A stretch of 64,000 nt of DNA from an uncultured Verrucomicrobiales bacterium (lineage in GTDB: Bacteria; Verrucomicrobiota; Verrucomicrobiia; Verrucomicrobiales; DEV007): NCBI GenBank assembly GCA_943789025.1, contig CALSSN010000027.1:32385-96384 (forward strand), written 5' to 3'. The translations under genes and the position numbers were made by a program. Within the stretch, counting starts at the first letter, position 1. The number at the start of each line of letters is the position of its first letter. Positions 10,022 to 18,329 of the stretch are shown here, piece after piece. The notes below the pieces were generated by a model that was not told the DNA's origin, did not search any database, and saw nothing but the letters and a program-made list of their open reading frames with translations.

Positions 10022-11434
10022 TCAGGGCGCAAGCTGCGTGGGGACCGAATCGAAGTCGCCGCCCAGGGCGAGGTAGAGGTCGATGCGGTTCTGGATCCTG
10101 CGGGAGGTGATCTCGAGGAGCGAGGAGCGGAACTCGAAGGCCCGGCGCTGTGAGTCGAGAACCGTAAGGATCTCGACCAGGCCGTTTTCATAGCGGGTGA
10201 CGGCGAGTGCGGCGGCACGGCTGGCCTCGTCTGCGGCGATGCGTAACTGCGATTCCTGGGCGATATAAAATGCCTCGGCGGCCAGGCTGACCTCTACCTC
10301 GGAAAATGCCTGGAGGGCGGTCTGCGCGTAGCGGGCGGCGATCACTTCGGCCTCCGCTTTCGCTTCGTCGATGGTGGCGCGGAGTTTCCCGCCCTGGAAG
10401 AGTTGCTGGGCGAGTGACCCGGCGATGTTCCAGACCAGGGCGCGTTCGTCGAAAAGGAGGTCGAGATCTCCGGTCGTCGAGGTGCCGGCCGAGCCGTTGA
10501 GGCTGAGTGAGGGCAGCAGTGCCTTGCGGGTGGCGGCGATGTCGTCGAGCGCGGCGTCGGCACGGAGTTCCGCAGCGATCAGATCCGGGCGTCTGAGCAG
10601 TAGCTCGGAGGGCAGGCCGACGGGAACCGGGCGGGTGGCACCTGGAAATTCGGTGAGACTTTCGAGTGCACCTTGCGGGTAGTCGCCGAGCAGTATTTCA
10701 AGGCGTCGGCGAGCGGTATCGGCCGTCCTGAGGTTGGCTTGCAGGGTGGCTTTTGAGCGGGCGACGTCGGCGCGGGCCAGCGCGATATCGAGGCCCATAC
10801 GGTCCTCGGCGACGCCGGCCTCGAGGTTGGCGTCGAGGATTTCAAGGTTCGACTCGAGACTTTCAAGATTGCCGCGTGTGAGGGTGATCTGTCGATCGGC
10901 GGCAAGCAGCTGGACGGCGGAGCGGGTGACGTCCGCTGCGAGCGAGAGGCGGGCGGCGTGGAGGTCGGCTGTGGTGGCCTGAAGTTCTTTGCGAGCGGCA
11001 TTTTTCTGGTTGGCGAGGCGCCCCCAGAGGTCGAATTCCCACGAGCTGGCGAACCCGAGCTGGTACTGGTTGGTGAGGGTATTCTGGAAGTTTGCTCCGC
11101 GAAGGCGCTCCGAGCGTGAGCCGTCGAAGTTCGCGGCAAGCGAGGGCAGGAGGTCGGCACCCTGGATGCGTGCTCGGGCTCTCGCCGAGCGGACACGCGC
11201 CGCGGCGCCTCGTAAGTCCTGGTTGGCGTCGAGGGCACGGTCGACGAGGGTTTTGAGCTCCTTAGATTGCAGGTCGTCGAGCCACCCGGTGGCGGCTTCG
11301 GTCGTGGCGGCGGAAATTTGCGTCCATCGTTCGGGGATGGATGACGAAACTTCCGGAGGAAGCAAAGCATCACCGTCCGGGCGCAGGAAGCCCGCGCACC
11401 CGCTGAGGGCAACGCTGGCAACGCTGGCGAGCAT
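10022..11434 (-). CDS. NodT-family outer-membrane efflux lipoprotein
   Basis: About 470 residues from ATG 11434. The short N-terminus ends in the lipobox LSGC, so the mature protein would be lipid-anchored in the outer membrane. Two repeated OEP domains follow, rich in Ala/Arg heptads, with the conserved LPSELLLRRPDLIAAELRAD segment in the second half and a repeated LPSL motif in both halves. This is the TolC-like exit duct for the MFP and RND proteins encoded just downstream. The start is uncertain: the frame is open for 120 more codons and the proposed signal peptide lacks an N-terminal lysine, so a non-ATG start a few codons upstream is possible. Confidence 0.85.
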   Translation of the reverse strand: MLASVASVALSGCAGFLRPDGDALLPPEVSSSIPERWTQISAATTEAATGWLDDLQSKELKTLVDRALDANQDLRGAAARVRSARARARIQGADLLPSLAANFDGSRSERLRGANFQNTLTNQYQLGFASSWEFDLWGRLANQKNAARKELQATTADLHAARLSLAADVTRSAVQLLAADRQITLTRGNLESLESNLEILDANLEAGVAEDRMGLDIALARADVARSKATLQANLRTADTARRRLEILLGDYPQGALESLTEFPGATRPVPVGLPSELLLRRPDLIAAELRADAALDDIAATRKALLPSLSLNGSAGTSTTGDLDLLFDERALVWNIAGSLAQQLFQGGKLRATIDEAKAEAEVIAARYAQTALQAFSEVEVSLAAEAFYIAQESQLRIAADEASRAAALAVTRYENGLVEILTVLDSQRRAFEFRSSLLEITSRRIQNRIDLYLALGGDFDSVPTQLAP

Positions 11435-11693
11435 GGCGATGGAGGTCTGAGATTTTATGGTGTGGTATGGCTTACGAAGAGGAAACAGTAAGGGAGATGG
11501 AAAGTTTTGGCAGGGAAAATTTTGAGGCTGCGGTGGTATGAGGCGCGACATTTTCCGGTGCCAGGAGGAGCGAAGAGTGGCCGCTATTTGTTCCCTCTCT
11601 CCGGAAAAATCAATCCCTGCCTGCCTGCCTGCCTGCCCGTCTTTCCACCCGTCTCGCCCTCGGAACCGCACACCGGCCGACAAGTCGCAGGGC

Positions 11694-12590
11694 TCAGAAG
11701 GTCGCGATGATGGCGGTCCAGCGGCCTTGGGAATCGGTGGATTCGATGCTGGCTCCGCGGGAGGTGAGATCCTCCACCATATCGGGCGCCTGGGATTCAA
11801 GCAGGCCGCTGAGGATCAGGTGCCCGCCTGGGCGGAGTCGGTCGAGCAGTCCCTCATCGAGGAAATTATGGAGCACCGGGGCGAGGATATTCGCCAGAAT
11901 GATATCGTAGCCGGCCGCACCTGCTTCTGTGAGTGACCCGACCTGGAGGTCGATGTTCGGGGCGACTCCGTTGCGATCGAGATTTTCTTCCGCGGTGGTG
12001 ATAGCGCGGGCGTCATTGTCGATGGCGAGGACCGGTCCGGATCCGAGCAGCGACGCAGCGATGGCGAGAATCCCCGAGCCGGTTCCCAGGTCGAGGACGC
12101 GGTCGTTCGGCCGCACCAGGGCCTCCAATGCGCTGACACAGAGCTGGGTTGTCTCGTGGGCTCCGGTGCCGAAGGCCGGGCCGGGATCGAGCTCGATGAC
12201 GAGGAGGTCTTCCGCCGCAGTAGCCGGGTCGATGGGTAACCAGCTCGGCTGGATAAGAAACCGCTGGCCGATGCGGACCGGGTGGTGGTGTTTTTTCCAT
12301 GCGTTCTCCCAGTCCTCGTCGTGGAAGGTCTGGAAGGTAGGTACCGGGAGGTTGAGGTTGGCGAGATGCTCGATGATCTCGTGGCGAAACCCGGAGGTGT
12401 CGCGCTCGGTGCGCACAAAAAGCTTGATCGCGATCTGCGCACGAAGCGTTCCCGGGTCGATGGCTTCGGGGTCTCCCAGTTGCTGGGTGGCGACACCCTC
12501 GTCGCCTTGAGCGAAGCCGCCGAGCTCCGCCTCGAGAATTTCCGCCTGCTCCTGGTTGGTGGTGGTTGCTGTGATTTCAAGCCAGTCCAT
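11694..12590 (-). CDS. prmA: Ribosomal protein L11 methyltransferase
   Basis: 298 residues from ATG 12590, preceded by a GGGGTGA Shine-Dalgarno-like run. The N-terminal substrate domain contains DEDWENAWKKHHHPVRIG, a PrmA signature. The C-terminal class I SAM-binding domain has motif I VLDLGTGSGILAIAASLLG, an acidic motif II (LAIDNDA) and the catalytic-loop equivalent ILANILAPVL. It trimethylates ribosomal protein L11 in the cytoplasm. It heads the strand leading into the RND operon, but a 260-base gap separates it from the NodT start, so cotranscription is not assured. Length and motifs are normal for the family. Confidence 0.93.
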   Translation of the reverse strand: MDWLEITATTTNQEQAEILEAELGGFAQGDEGVATQQLGDPEAIDPGTLRAQIAIKLFVRTERDTSGFRHEIIEHLANLNLPVPTFQTFHDEDWENAWKKHHHPVRIGQRFLIQPSWLPIDPATAAEDLLVIELDPGPAFGTGAHETTQLCVSALEALVRPNDRVLDLGTGSGILAIAASLLGSGPVLAIDNDARAITTAEENLDRNGVAPNIDLQVGSLTEAGAAGYDIILANILAPVLHNFLDEGLLDRLRPGGHLILSGLLESQAPDMVEDLTSRGASIESTDSQGRWTAIIATF

Positions 12591-12776
12591 GGCAAACAAT
12601 CACCCCGAATCGTGGATTTGTCACTGGGATGTCGAGGGGGTATCAGAATTGGCACGGGAGACCCGCAGGGCGAGTGTGGCGTGCCGCGGAGGCGGATCCT
12701 CCCGCATTCCAGAGTGCCTGTTTGACGCCAGCCCGTTGGGATGCCAAGGCGCTAAGCTAAATTCCAGTGCCGTTTT

Positions 12777-13343
12777 TTATCCCCCGTAGTAAGGGCGTAG
12801 CATGAGGTAGCAGACTGGCCCAGTGATGGCGACGTAGAGCCAGATGGGAAAAACCCAGTGCACCAACTTACGATGTTGCGCGAAGTGGTTGGTGGCGCCG
12901 CTGATAAAGGCGAAGAGGATGAACGGAAAGCTGACCGCCGCCAGGATGATGTGGGAGACGAGTAAGGTCAGGTAGACGGTAAGGACCGGGCCGGTGCCCC
13001 CGAATTTTGTCGGTGGCGTGGTGATGTGGTAAGCGACGTAGCCGAGAAGGAACAGCAGCGACAGAACAAGCGCGACGCTCACGGCTGCCCTGTGGGCAGC
13101 AATCTTCCCTTGCTTGACGAAGACGAGGGCGGCAATCAGAGCGACTGCTACGATGGCATTGAGGCATGAGTAGACCGGAGGCAGCCAGAGAAAGTCGACC
13201 CCGTCCGGCAGGGGAAGGTGAATCTTGCGCATGGCTACCACCAGGAAAAGGACGATCGCGGTGAGCACCCAAGCGCCAACGCGGAGCTTGCGAGCGAGAT
13301 TGGGGAGCGGTGCGCGTTGCAGCCAGGTTGATTTGTTGATCAT
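12777..13343 (-). CDS. DUF420 family membrane protein
   Basis: 188 residues with five predicted membrane segments. Conserved-looking features are LPPVYSCLNAIVA, AHRAAVSVA after TM3, YHITTPPTKFGG and the histidine-containing SHIILAAVSFP. These match DUF420 (YozB/CtaM-like) proteins, some of which assist assembly of haem-copper cytochrome oxidases. No oxidase genes are in the window, so that role is an extrapolation from the family. It sits downstream of the ArsC-like gene on the same strand with a 52-base gap. Confidence 0.8.
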   Translation of the reverse strand: MINKSTWLQRAPLPNLARKLRVGAWVLTAIVLFLVVAMRKIHLPLPDGVDFLWLPPVYSCLNAIVAVALIAALVFVKQGKIAAHRAAVSVALVLSLLFLLGYVAYHITTPPTKFGGTGPVLTVYLTLLVSHIILAAVSFPFILFAFISGATNHFAQHRKLVHWVFPIWLYVAITGPVCYLMLRPYYGG

Positions 13344-13395
13344 TGTTTTTGTGGGGTGGGGAGGAGAATAGCAGGAATGGCGGCTCGCCTGCCGG

Positions 13396-13761
13396 TCACG
13401 AGGGGGAAAGAAAGGCGACGATACGTGCCTTCGGTCGCCCGATGATCGCCTGGTCTCCCCGGACGAGTAGCGGGCGCTGGAGGAGTTGTTTGTGTTTTAC
13501 AAGAATTTCGACCACCGCTTCAGGGTTTCCCGAGAAGGTGGCAGGATCGAGACCGAGCTTTTTGAAGAGGGAATCCTTCCGCACCAGATCCTCGACAGGA
13601 TCTTCCAGAGCGTTGACGATGTTTTTCAATTCCTCCCGTCCGGGTGGTTCCTTGATGTAAAGGATGACTTCGTGCTCGATTCCGAGTTCCTCAGCGACCG
13701 CCAAGGCATTCTTCGAGGATCCTCAGTGCGGGAAGTGGTAGATGGTGACTTTCTCGGACAT
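13396..13761 (-). CDS. ArsC-family reductase with predicted selenocysteine (UGA) at the catalytic position
   Basis: From ATG 13761 the frame reads MSEKVTIYHFPH, then TGA at 13725-13723, then GSSKNALAVAEELG and on to a TGA stop at 13396: 121 residues if the first UGA is read as residue 13. Plasmid-type ArsC begins with an ITIYHNPxCGxSRNxL pattern in which that Cys is catalytic, so the UGA sits exactly on it. The rest is full-length ArsC: EPPGREELKNIV, DLVRKDSLFKKLGLDP and RPLLVRGDQAIIGRP, which holds an arginine corresponding to an oxyanion-binding residue. A GGUC-loop hairpin follows 16 nt after the UGA. Read naively, the gene is truncated to 102 residues without an active site. A TGC/TGT-to-TGA point change is the main alternative. 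Confidence 0.75.
13689..13706 (-). promoter_or_regulatory. Candidate bacterial SECIS hairpin
   Basis: On the minus strand, 16 nt after the in-frame UGA of the ArsC-like gene, CCTTGGC pairs with GCTGAGG (seven pairs including two G-U) and closes the four-base loop GGTC. Bacterial SECIS elements lie inside the coding region just after UGA and present a GG(U) loop to SelB; the fdhF element has a GGUC-containing loop at similar spacing. I see position, stem and loop directly; SelB binding is inferred. Confidence 0.65.
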
Positions 13762-13793
13762 GGCGATGTTTTACTCTACGTGCTGGGGGGCGG

Positions 13794-14243
13794 TCAAGGA
13801 TTCACTCTCTCAGGGGATCTCAAGCCCGCTAAATCGAGGGCGGGAGTCCAGGTGTCGCCCACGTCGGGAAATGCGGAGACAGTCTTTTGGTAAAGGTATC
13901 CGATCGCGTAGTGAGGACGGTGGTCTCGGTCTGGGTCTCGGTCTCGGTCTCGGTCTCGGTCTCCAGCGAGTCGGATCTCGGCCCGAGCATAAAGCCCGTG
14001 AGGGACCCCCTCGAGCACATCGAGGCGGTCAAGTGTAACTGGCTCAACTTCCCAGAGTTCTCCCCGGATACAGACCCCAGGAACCCCAAGGGGGGCGGCA
14101 AGGACGAGTGCGGGAAACCCTCCGTAGTCGAACATCCGGTACAGAGCGGCTGTAGCGGCCGTGCCGACGAAGGTCTGCCCCTCGAGCCACTGCTGGTTGC
14201 TGAACCCGCGTTTGAGGGAACCGTAGACAAAGAGGGTAGTCAT
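13794..14243 (-). CDS. Gamma-glutamylcyclotransferase/AIG2-like protein with Asp-Arg repeat
   Basis: 149 residues from ATG 14243, chosen because MTTLFVYGSLKRG is the standard start of this fold; the 18 upstream codons lack family similarity. YGSLKRG forms the substrate loop, and the Glu in DVLEGVPHGLYAR is the likely catalytic acid. Proteins of this type cyclise gamma-glutamyl amines or dipeptides to 5-oxoproline. An insertion of alternating Asp-Arg (GDRDRDRDRDPDRDH, about residues 107-121) is encoded by a hexanucleotide tandem repeat and should lengthen a surface loop. The true substrate is unknown. It lies just upstream of the ArsC-like gene on the same strand. Confidence 0.75.
   Translation of the reverse strand: MTTLFVYGSLKRGFSNQQWLEGQTFVGTAATAALYRMFDYGGFPALVLAAPLGVPGVCIRGELWEVEPVTLDRLDVLEGVPHGLYARAEIRLAGDRDRDRDRDPDRDHRPHYAIGYLYQKTVSAFPDVGDTWTPALDLAGLRSPERVNP
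13922..13964. repeat. Hexanucleotide tandem repeat (GGTCTC)n inside a coding sequence
   Basis: About seven tandem copies of GGTCTC, one degenerate (GGTCTG), lie within the cyclotransferase-like gene and encode the Asp-Arg run. Because the unit is six bases, gain or loss of copies keeps the frame. Confidence 0.85.
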
Positions 14244-14390
14244 CCTTGATGATCCTTTCTTTTTCTTGATGAATGGTGACATATGCCAGGCCCACAAGCT
14301 TCCTCCTGCCTGTCAAGCGGCCCGCCTGCGATCTTTCTGCGACAAGTGAATAGATAAGATATTAACCCGCCCCGTCTCCCTGAAAGAACA

Positions 14391-14423
14391 TAAAAAAGCG
14401 GGCCCACCCTCAGGCGACCCGCT
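14391..14423 (-). terminator. Rho-independent terminator of the PEP-CTERM gene
   Basis: On the minus strand AGCGGG and CCCGCT pair around an inner GC-containing loop and are followed by six T residues. It lies 38 bases after the PEP-CTERM stop codon and separates that gene from the cyclotransferase gene. Confidence 0.75.
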
Positions 14424-14460
14424 GCTGGGAGCGGTTCATGCTCCCTTGAAATTCTTGTTT

Positions 14461-15114
14461 CTATCGGCGACGACGTCCGATGAGAAGTGCCAGTCCGATG
14501 CCGAAGAGTAATCCAGCAGAGGGTTCCGGCACCAGAGTGTAAGTAGCCGTGGCTCTGATGGTAGAAGTTCCGCTGTTCGAAAAGCTTACCGAAAACGGAT
14601 TACTTGATATGCCGCCGACTGAGAAGCTGTTGGTATTCAGGACCTGGTAATCAATGGAATTTGAGGCGAAGAAGCTGGTGATGTTGTTGACCGAATATGA
14701 ATCGGTCGTCGTGTTAAAATTTTCTGATAGGTTGATGCTACCTAAGATCCCTCCGGAGTAGCCTGCTACTCCGTAGAAAGTAGAGGCTGAATCTGACGTC
14801 CCTCCATCAGAGCCAGCCGTGATGTTCGCACTGAAGTTGTCGAGAACAATGCTGGTTGAACTGGTTATGTTTAGGTCGGTGGCAGAAGAGCCAGGAAGTG
14901 GTAGCTCGTGACTCGCGGCAGTAGCAAGCTCGTAAGTGAAAGCGAGATCAATGGCCGTGACGTCAGCTGGAGCGAGACCCAAGCCAGTGAAGTTGATTGT
15001 CCCAGGGTTGGCTGCACTTGGAACGCTGGTATCGAATGTCTCGGTCTGTGTGAGCGCTGAAGCCAGAGAAGCGAAAGAGAGGAGCGTGAAGACGGTGAGG
15101 AGAAACGCTTTCAT
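14461..15114 (-). CDS. PEP-CTERM sorted surface protein
   Basis: 217 residues. An N-terminal signal peptide (MKAFLLTVFTLLSFASLASA) leads a Ser/Thr/Asn-rich beta-type body, and the C-terminus carries the complete sorting signal: VPEP, a hydrophobic helix (SAGLLFGIGLALLIG) and a terminal RRRR. Such proteins are cut and anchored by an exosortase at the cell envelope and are often tied to exopolysaccharide production. No exosortase gene is in the window. The body has no recognisable domain. It is monocistronic, with its own terminator and a 275-base upstream region. Confidence 0.85.
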   Translation of the reverse strand: MKAFLLTVFTLLSFASLASALTQTETFDTSVPSAANPGTINFTGLGLAPADVTAIDLAFTYELATAASHELPLPGSSATDLNITSSTSIVLDNFSANITAGSDGGTSDSASTFYGVAGYSGGILGSINLSENFNTTTDSYSVNNITSFFASNSIDYQVLNTNSFSVGGISSNPFSVSFSNSGTSTIRATATYTLVPEPSAGLLFGIGLALLIGRRRR

Positions 15115-15389
15115 GGTGGGTGCTTGGTAAATTGAGTGAACTTATTTAAGGTAAGTTACTGGAAGGATGGTGCAAATTCCACACAATGCAAAGTTTTTCT
15201 CATTTTTTATTGATTTCTCGAACTTGATAAAGTTGCAGGTAGAGAATGAGCGTCAACGAAATCTGTCGCCCAAAGCATGTCGCGGAGGTTCACGGCTCGG
15301 GGGGACATCAAGCCTGCAAGGATTTGTTTTCAGGTGAAGCTTCTATTTGAACCGTGGCAGAATCCCCTCTAGGATTGAGCATCTTTTCC

Positions 15390-17210
15390 ATGAAGGCGGC
15401 AGAAATCAGTAACCAGAAAAGTTCAGAAGCCACTCCTCCAGGCGCGCAAGATCTGCAAGATGCTGTGATTCGCTTTGCGGGGAATTCGCAGGATGGCATC
15501 CAGACGATAGGAGGGTTGCTGGCGCGTCTGGCGGGACGTAGCGCGCGTGAGGTGATGACGTACATGACCATCCCGTCGACGATTTCTGGCGGGCCATCGA
15601 TCTTTCAGGTCCACCTTGGATCCGGTGAAGTGCTCTCGCCCGGAGACGAAGCGGATTTTCTCTTTGCTTTCTACCAGCACAGTTATGACGATCATATCGG
15701 TTCTTTGAAAGACGGTGGTGTCTGTTTGTATGATTCCGATCACGTCGAGCCGGACCTTTCTAATTCCCGCGTCCGCTTCGTTGGTGTGCCGATTACGACG
15801 ACGACGATTGAAGCGCTCGGTGGGGGGGCGAAGGATCGTGGCAAAAACATGTTTGTGCTCGGACTGGTAACAGCGGTTTTCTGTCTAGACCGGGAAAAGC
15901 TCGCAGGAATCATCGACCGGCAGTTTGGCCGGAAGGGAGAGGATGTGGTTCGAAATGCCATGCTCGCCTTCGATGCCGGTTTCGCTTACCCGATCGGCGA
16001 TACGCTGGGAGAGCTGTATAACCTCAGAGTCGGAGAAGACTCGGGAAAAGAGAGGATCACAACCGATGGCAACACCGCGCTCGTTTATGGTTTGTTGGCG
16101 GGAGGAGTCCGCTACGGGGCGGGGTATCCGATCACGCCCTGGTCGACGATCATGGAGACGCTGCGCTCTGAATTGCCCAAGTATGGAGGGCTTTTTGTCC
16201 AGGCCGAGGACGAGTTAGGTGCAGTTTCTACCGCTCTCGGGTTCGCCTATGCGGGTCATGTCGCGGTAACCGGAAGTTCCGGGCCGGGGATTTCCCTGAA
16301 AATGGAAGCATTGGGATACGCCTCGATGGCAGAACTCCCGCTGGTAGTGGTCAATGTCCAACGTGGGGGGCCCTCGACTGGTTTGCCGACCTCTGTCGAG
16401 CAGAGTGATCTCATGCAGGCGATCTATGGGAGCCATGGCGACAGCCCGCGGATTGTGCTCGCGCCGAAGAACGTTGAGGACTGCTTTTACATTGCCCGGG
16501 AGGCATGTCGCATTGCCATGGAGTTCAGCGTGCCGGTGATCATTCTGACGGATCAGGCACTGGCGACGCGGATCGAGGCGTTTGAGGAACCTGATGTCGC
16601 GGCGATGGTTGTCGATCCGGAGCTCGACCTGACTCCGCGGAGCGAAGACTTCCGGCCGTATCCCATGGATCGCCAGACGCGTCATGCGCCACCTGGGACG
16701 CCGATGAAGAGTGGCAAGTATCCGGTGGTGACGGGACTTGAACACGATGAGTGGGGGCACCCGTCGGGAAATCCTGAGCAGCACCAGAAGATGGTCGCGA
16801 AACGACGTGAGAAGGTGAAGGCCTTCGGTGCCACTATCCCGGCTCCCAATGTTTTCGGCGACGAGGAAGGTGGAGACGTTCTCCTCGTCGGTTGGGGCTC
16901 GACCTGGGGGCCAATTCGGGAAGCCACCATCCGCGGCCGCGATGCGGGGCAGAGTCTTTCCTGCCTCCACATCCGTCATCTCAACCCTCTCCCTGAGGCG
17001 CTTGGGGAAATCTTTTCGAAGTTCAAGCACGTGGTTGTTCCGGAGATGAATGATGCGGGGCTTTACGGCCAGGGCCAACTGGCCACGCTCCTCCGCTCCC
17101 GCTACTGCAATCCGGCCATTGCGAGCGTGTGCAAAACCGATGGACTTGGCTTTCAGGTCAGGGAGATCCTGGCTGGCATCGAGCGCCTTACTTCTGCAGG
17201 TGCGGAATGA
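15390..17210 (+). CDS. korA: 2-oxoacid:ferredoxin oxidoreductase, fused gamma-alpha subunit
   Basis: 606 residues from ATG 15390; a GTG 36 bases upstream is in frame. Residues 1-190 form the gamma domain (start of catalytic domain at GVLLA-like GGLLARLAGRSAREVMTYM). The alpha domain follows, with GGVRYGAGYPITPWSTIMET at the thiamine-pyrophosphate interface and GPGISLKMEALGYASMAELP. Together with the beta subunit it oxidatively decarboxylates a 2-oxoacid (2-oxoglutarate is most usual) to the acyl-CoA, reducing ferredoxin. The stop overlaps the beta-subunit start. There is no separate delta ferredoxin subunit nearby, as in the two-subunit class found in many aerobes. Substrate is not determined by these motifs. 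Confidence 0.85.
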   Translation: MKAAEISNQKSSEATPPGAQDLQDAVIRFAGNSQDGIQTIGGLLARLAGRSAREVMTYMTIPSTISGGPSIFQVHLGSGEVLSPGDEADFLFAFYQHSYDDHIGSLKDGGVCLYDSDHVEPDLSNSRVRFVGVPITTTTIEALGGGAKDRGKNMFVLGLVTAVFCLDREKLAGIIDRQFGRKGEDVVRNAMLAFDAGFAYPIGDTLGELYNLRVGEDSGKERITTDGNTALVYGLLAGGVRYGAGYPITPWSTIMETLRSELPKYGGLFVQAEDELGAVSTALGFAYAGHVAVTGSSGPGISLKMEALGYASMAELPLVVVNVQRGGPSTGLPTSVEQSDLMQAIYGSHGDSPRIVLAPKNVEDCFYIAREACRIAMEFSVPVIILTDQALATRIEAFEEPDVAAMVVDPELDLTPRSEDFRPYPMDRQTRHAPPGTPMKSGKYPVVTGLEHDEWGHPSGNPEQHQKMVAKRREKVKAFGATIPAPNVFGDEEGGDVLLVGWGSTWGPIREATIRGRDAGQSLSCLHIRHLNPLPEALGEIFSKFKHVVVPEMNDAGLYGQGQLATLLRSRYCNPAIASVCKTDGLGFQVREILAGIERLTSAGAE

Positions 17211-18199
17211 TGGCAGCTCCTGCAGCCCTCGAAAAAAGCAGTTCAGTTTCGAAACAACATATACCTCAACGAGTGATGTCTACCTCCGCAGCAGAACCAG
17301 AGCAACTAACCAAAAAAGCCCTCACCGCTGACCACCCGACCTGGTGTCCCGGTTGTGGCGATTTCGCTGTGCTGGCGAGTTTTTATAAGGTCCTTGAGAA
17401 ACTGCAGTTCCCGCACGAGAAGATCTGCACGATCGCCGGAATCGGCTGCTCCTCGAGGTTTCCATATTTCGTGAACAGCCATGGGCTGCACTTCATCCAC
17501 GGCCGGGCGCTGCCCCTGGCATCGGGGATCAGCCTCTCCCGTCCTGACCTGAATGTGTTCGCTTTCGGTGGTGACGGTGACGGGTATTCGATCGGCGGGA
17601 ACCACCTCGAGCACACCGCACGTAAGAACGTCAATCTGACCTACGTGATCATGGACAATTTCGTCTACGGATTGACGAAAAAGCAGACGTCACCGACGTC
17701 ACCGATCGGCTACAAGTCGAAGACCGACCCGACCGGAGCGATCGACCAGCCGATCAATCCGATGCGGAAGCTGGTGGCCAGTGGAGCGACTTTTGTCGCC
17801 CGCAGCCACGCCACCCAGGTCAAACATATGATGGCGGTCATGGAACGCGCCATCCTCCACCCAGGCTTCAGCGTGGTCGAGATCCTTTCGGAGTGTGTGA
17901 TTTTTTATAAGGGAGCCTTCGACGGAGCGAACCCGAGGAAGGAAGGCGCCTTCGACCTGATCGAGGAACGGGCGTGGGATGATACTCCTGAAGACGAGGG
18001 GCGGCACGATGTCACCGACCTCAGTGCGGCCCTGGCGCTCTGTGAGGAGGAATGGCCGGGACGATTCGGCGTCTACTACCAGAATGACAGGCCGTCCAAG
18101 AACCAGCTCGAGCAAAAATGGATCGACGATTCACGTGCCAAGGTGAAGGACGCCTCGGCGCAAGATCTGATTGCAGCCAGATTCGCGCAGATGAAATAG
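17207..18199 (+). CDS. korB: 2-oxoacid:ferredoxin oxidoreductase, beta subunit
   Basis: About 330 residues. ATG 17207 overlaps the alpha-subunit stop (ATGA); an alternative start is ATG 17276 (MSTSAAEPEQL), which better matches the usual N-terminus. TWCPGCGDFAVL carries a conserved CxxC, IGCSSRFPYF follows, and FAFGGDGDGYSIGGNH is the thiamine-diphosphate and Mg-binding motif (GDG...N). It binds TPP and a 4Fe-4S cluster and forms the active site with KorA. Translational coupling through the overlap fits a 1:1 complex. Confidence 0.87.
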   Translation: MMAAPAALEKSSSVSKQHIPQRVMSTSAAEPEQLTKKALTADHPTWCPGCGDFAVLASFYKVLEKLQFPHEKICTIAGIGCSSRFPYFVNSHGLHFIHGRALPLASGISLSRPDLNVFAFGGDGDGYSIGGNHLEHTARKNVNLTYVIMDNFVYGLTKKQTSPTSPIGYKSKTDPTGAIDQPINPMRKLVASGATFVARSHATQVKHMMAVMERAILHPGFSVVEILSECVIFYKGAFDGANPRKEGAFDLIEERAWDDTPEDEGRHDVTDLSAALALCEEEWPGRFGVYYQNDRPSKNQLEQKWIDDSRAKVKDASAQDLIAARFAQMK

Positions 18200-18329
18200 A
18201 ACGCCAGTCAGCGCGGGAGAGAAAAACGCCCTCGCTTGGCAGGTGAACGAGCAGTTTTTTTGCGCATTTTACACTTTTTCTCATGATCCGACTTGAACGA
18301 TTCGGGCGCATGGTTAGTCTAATCCCATA

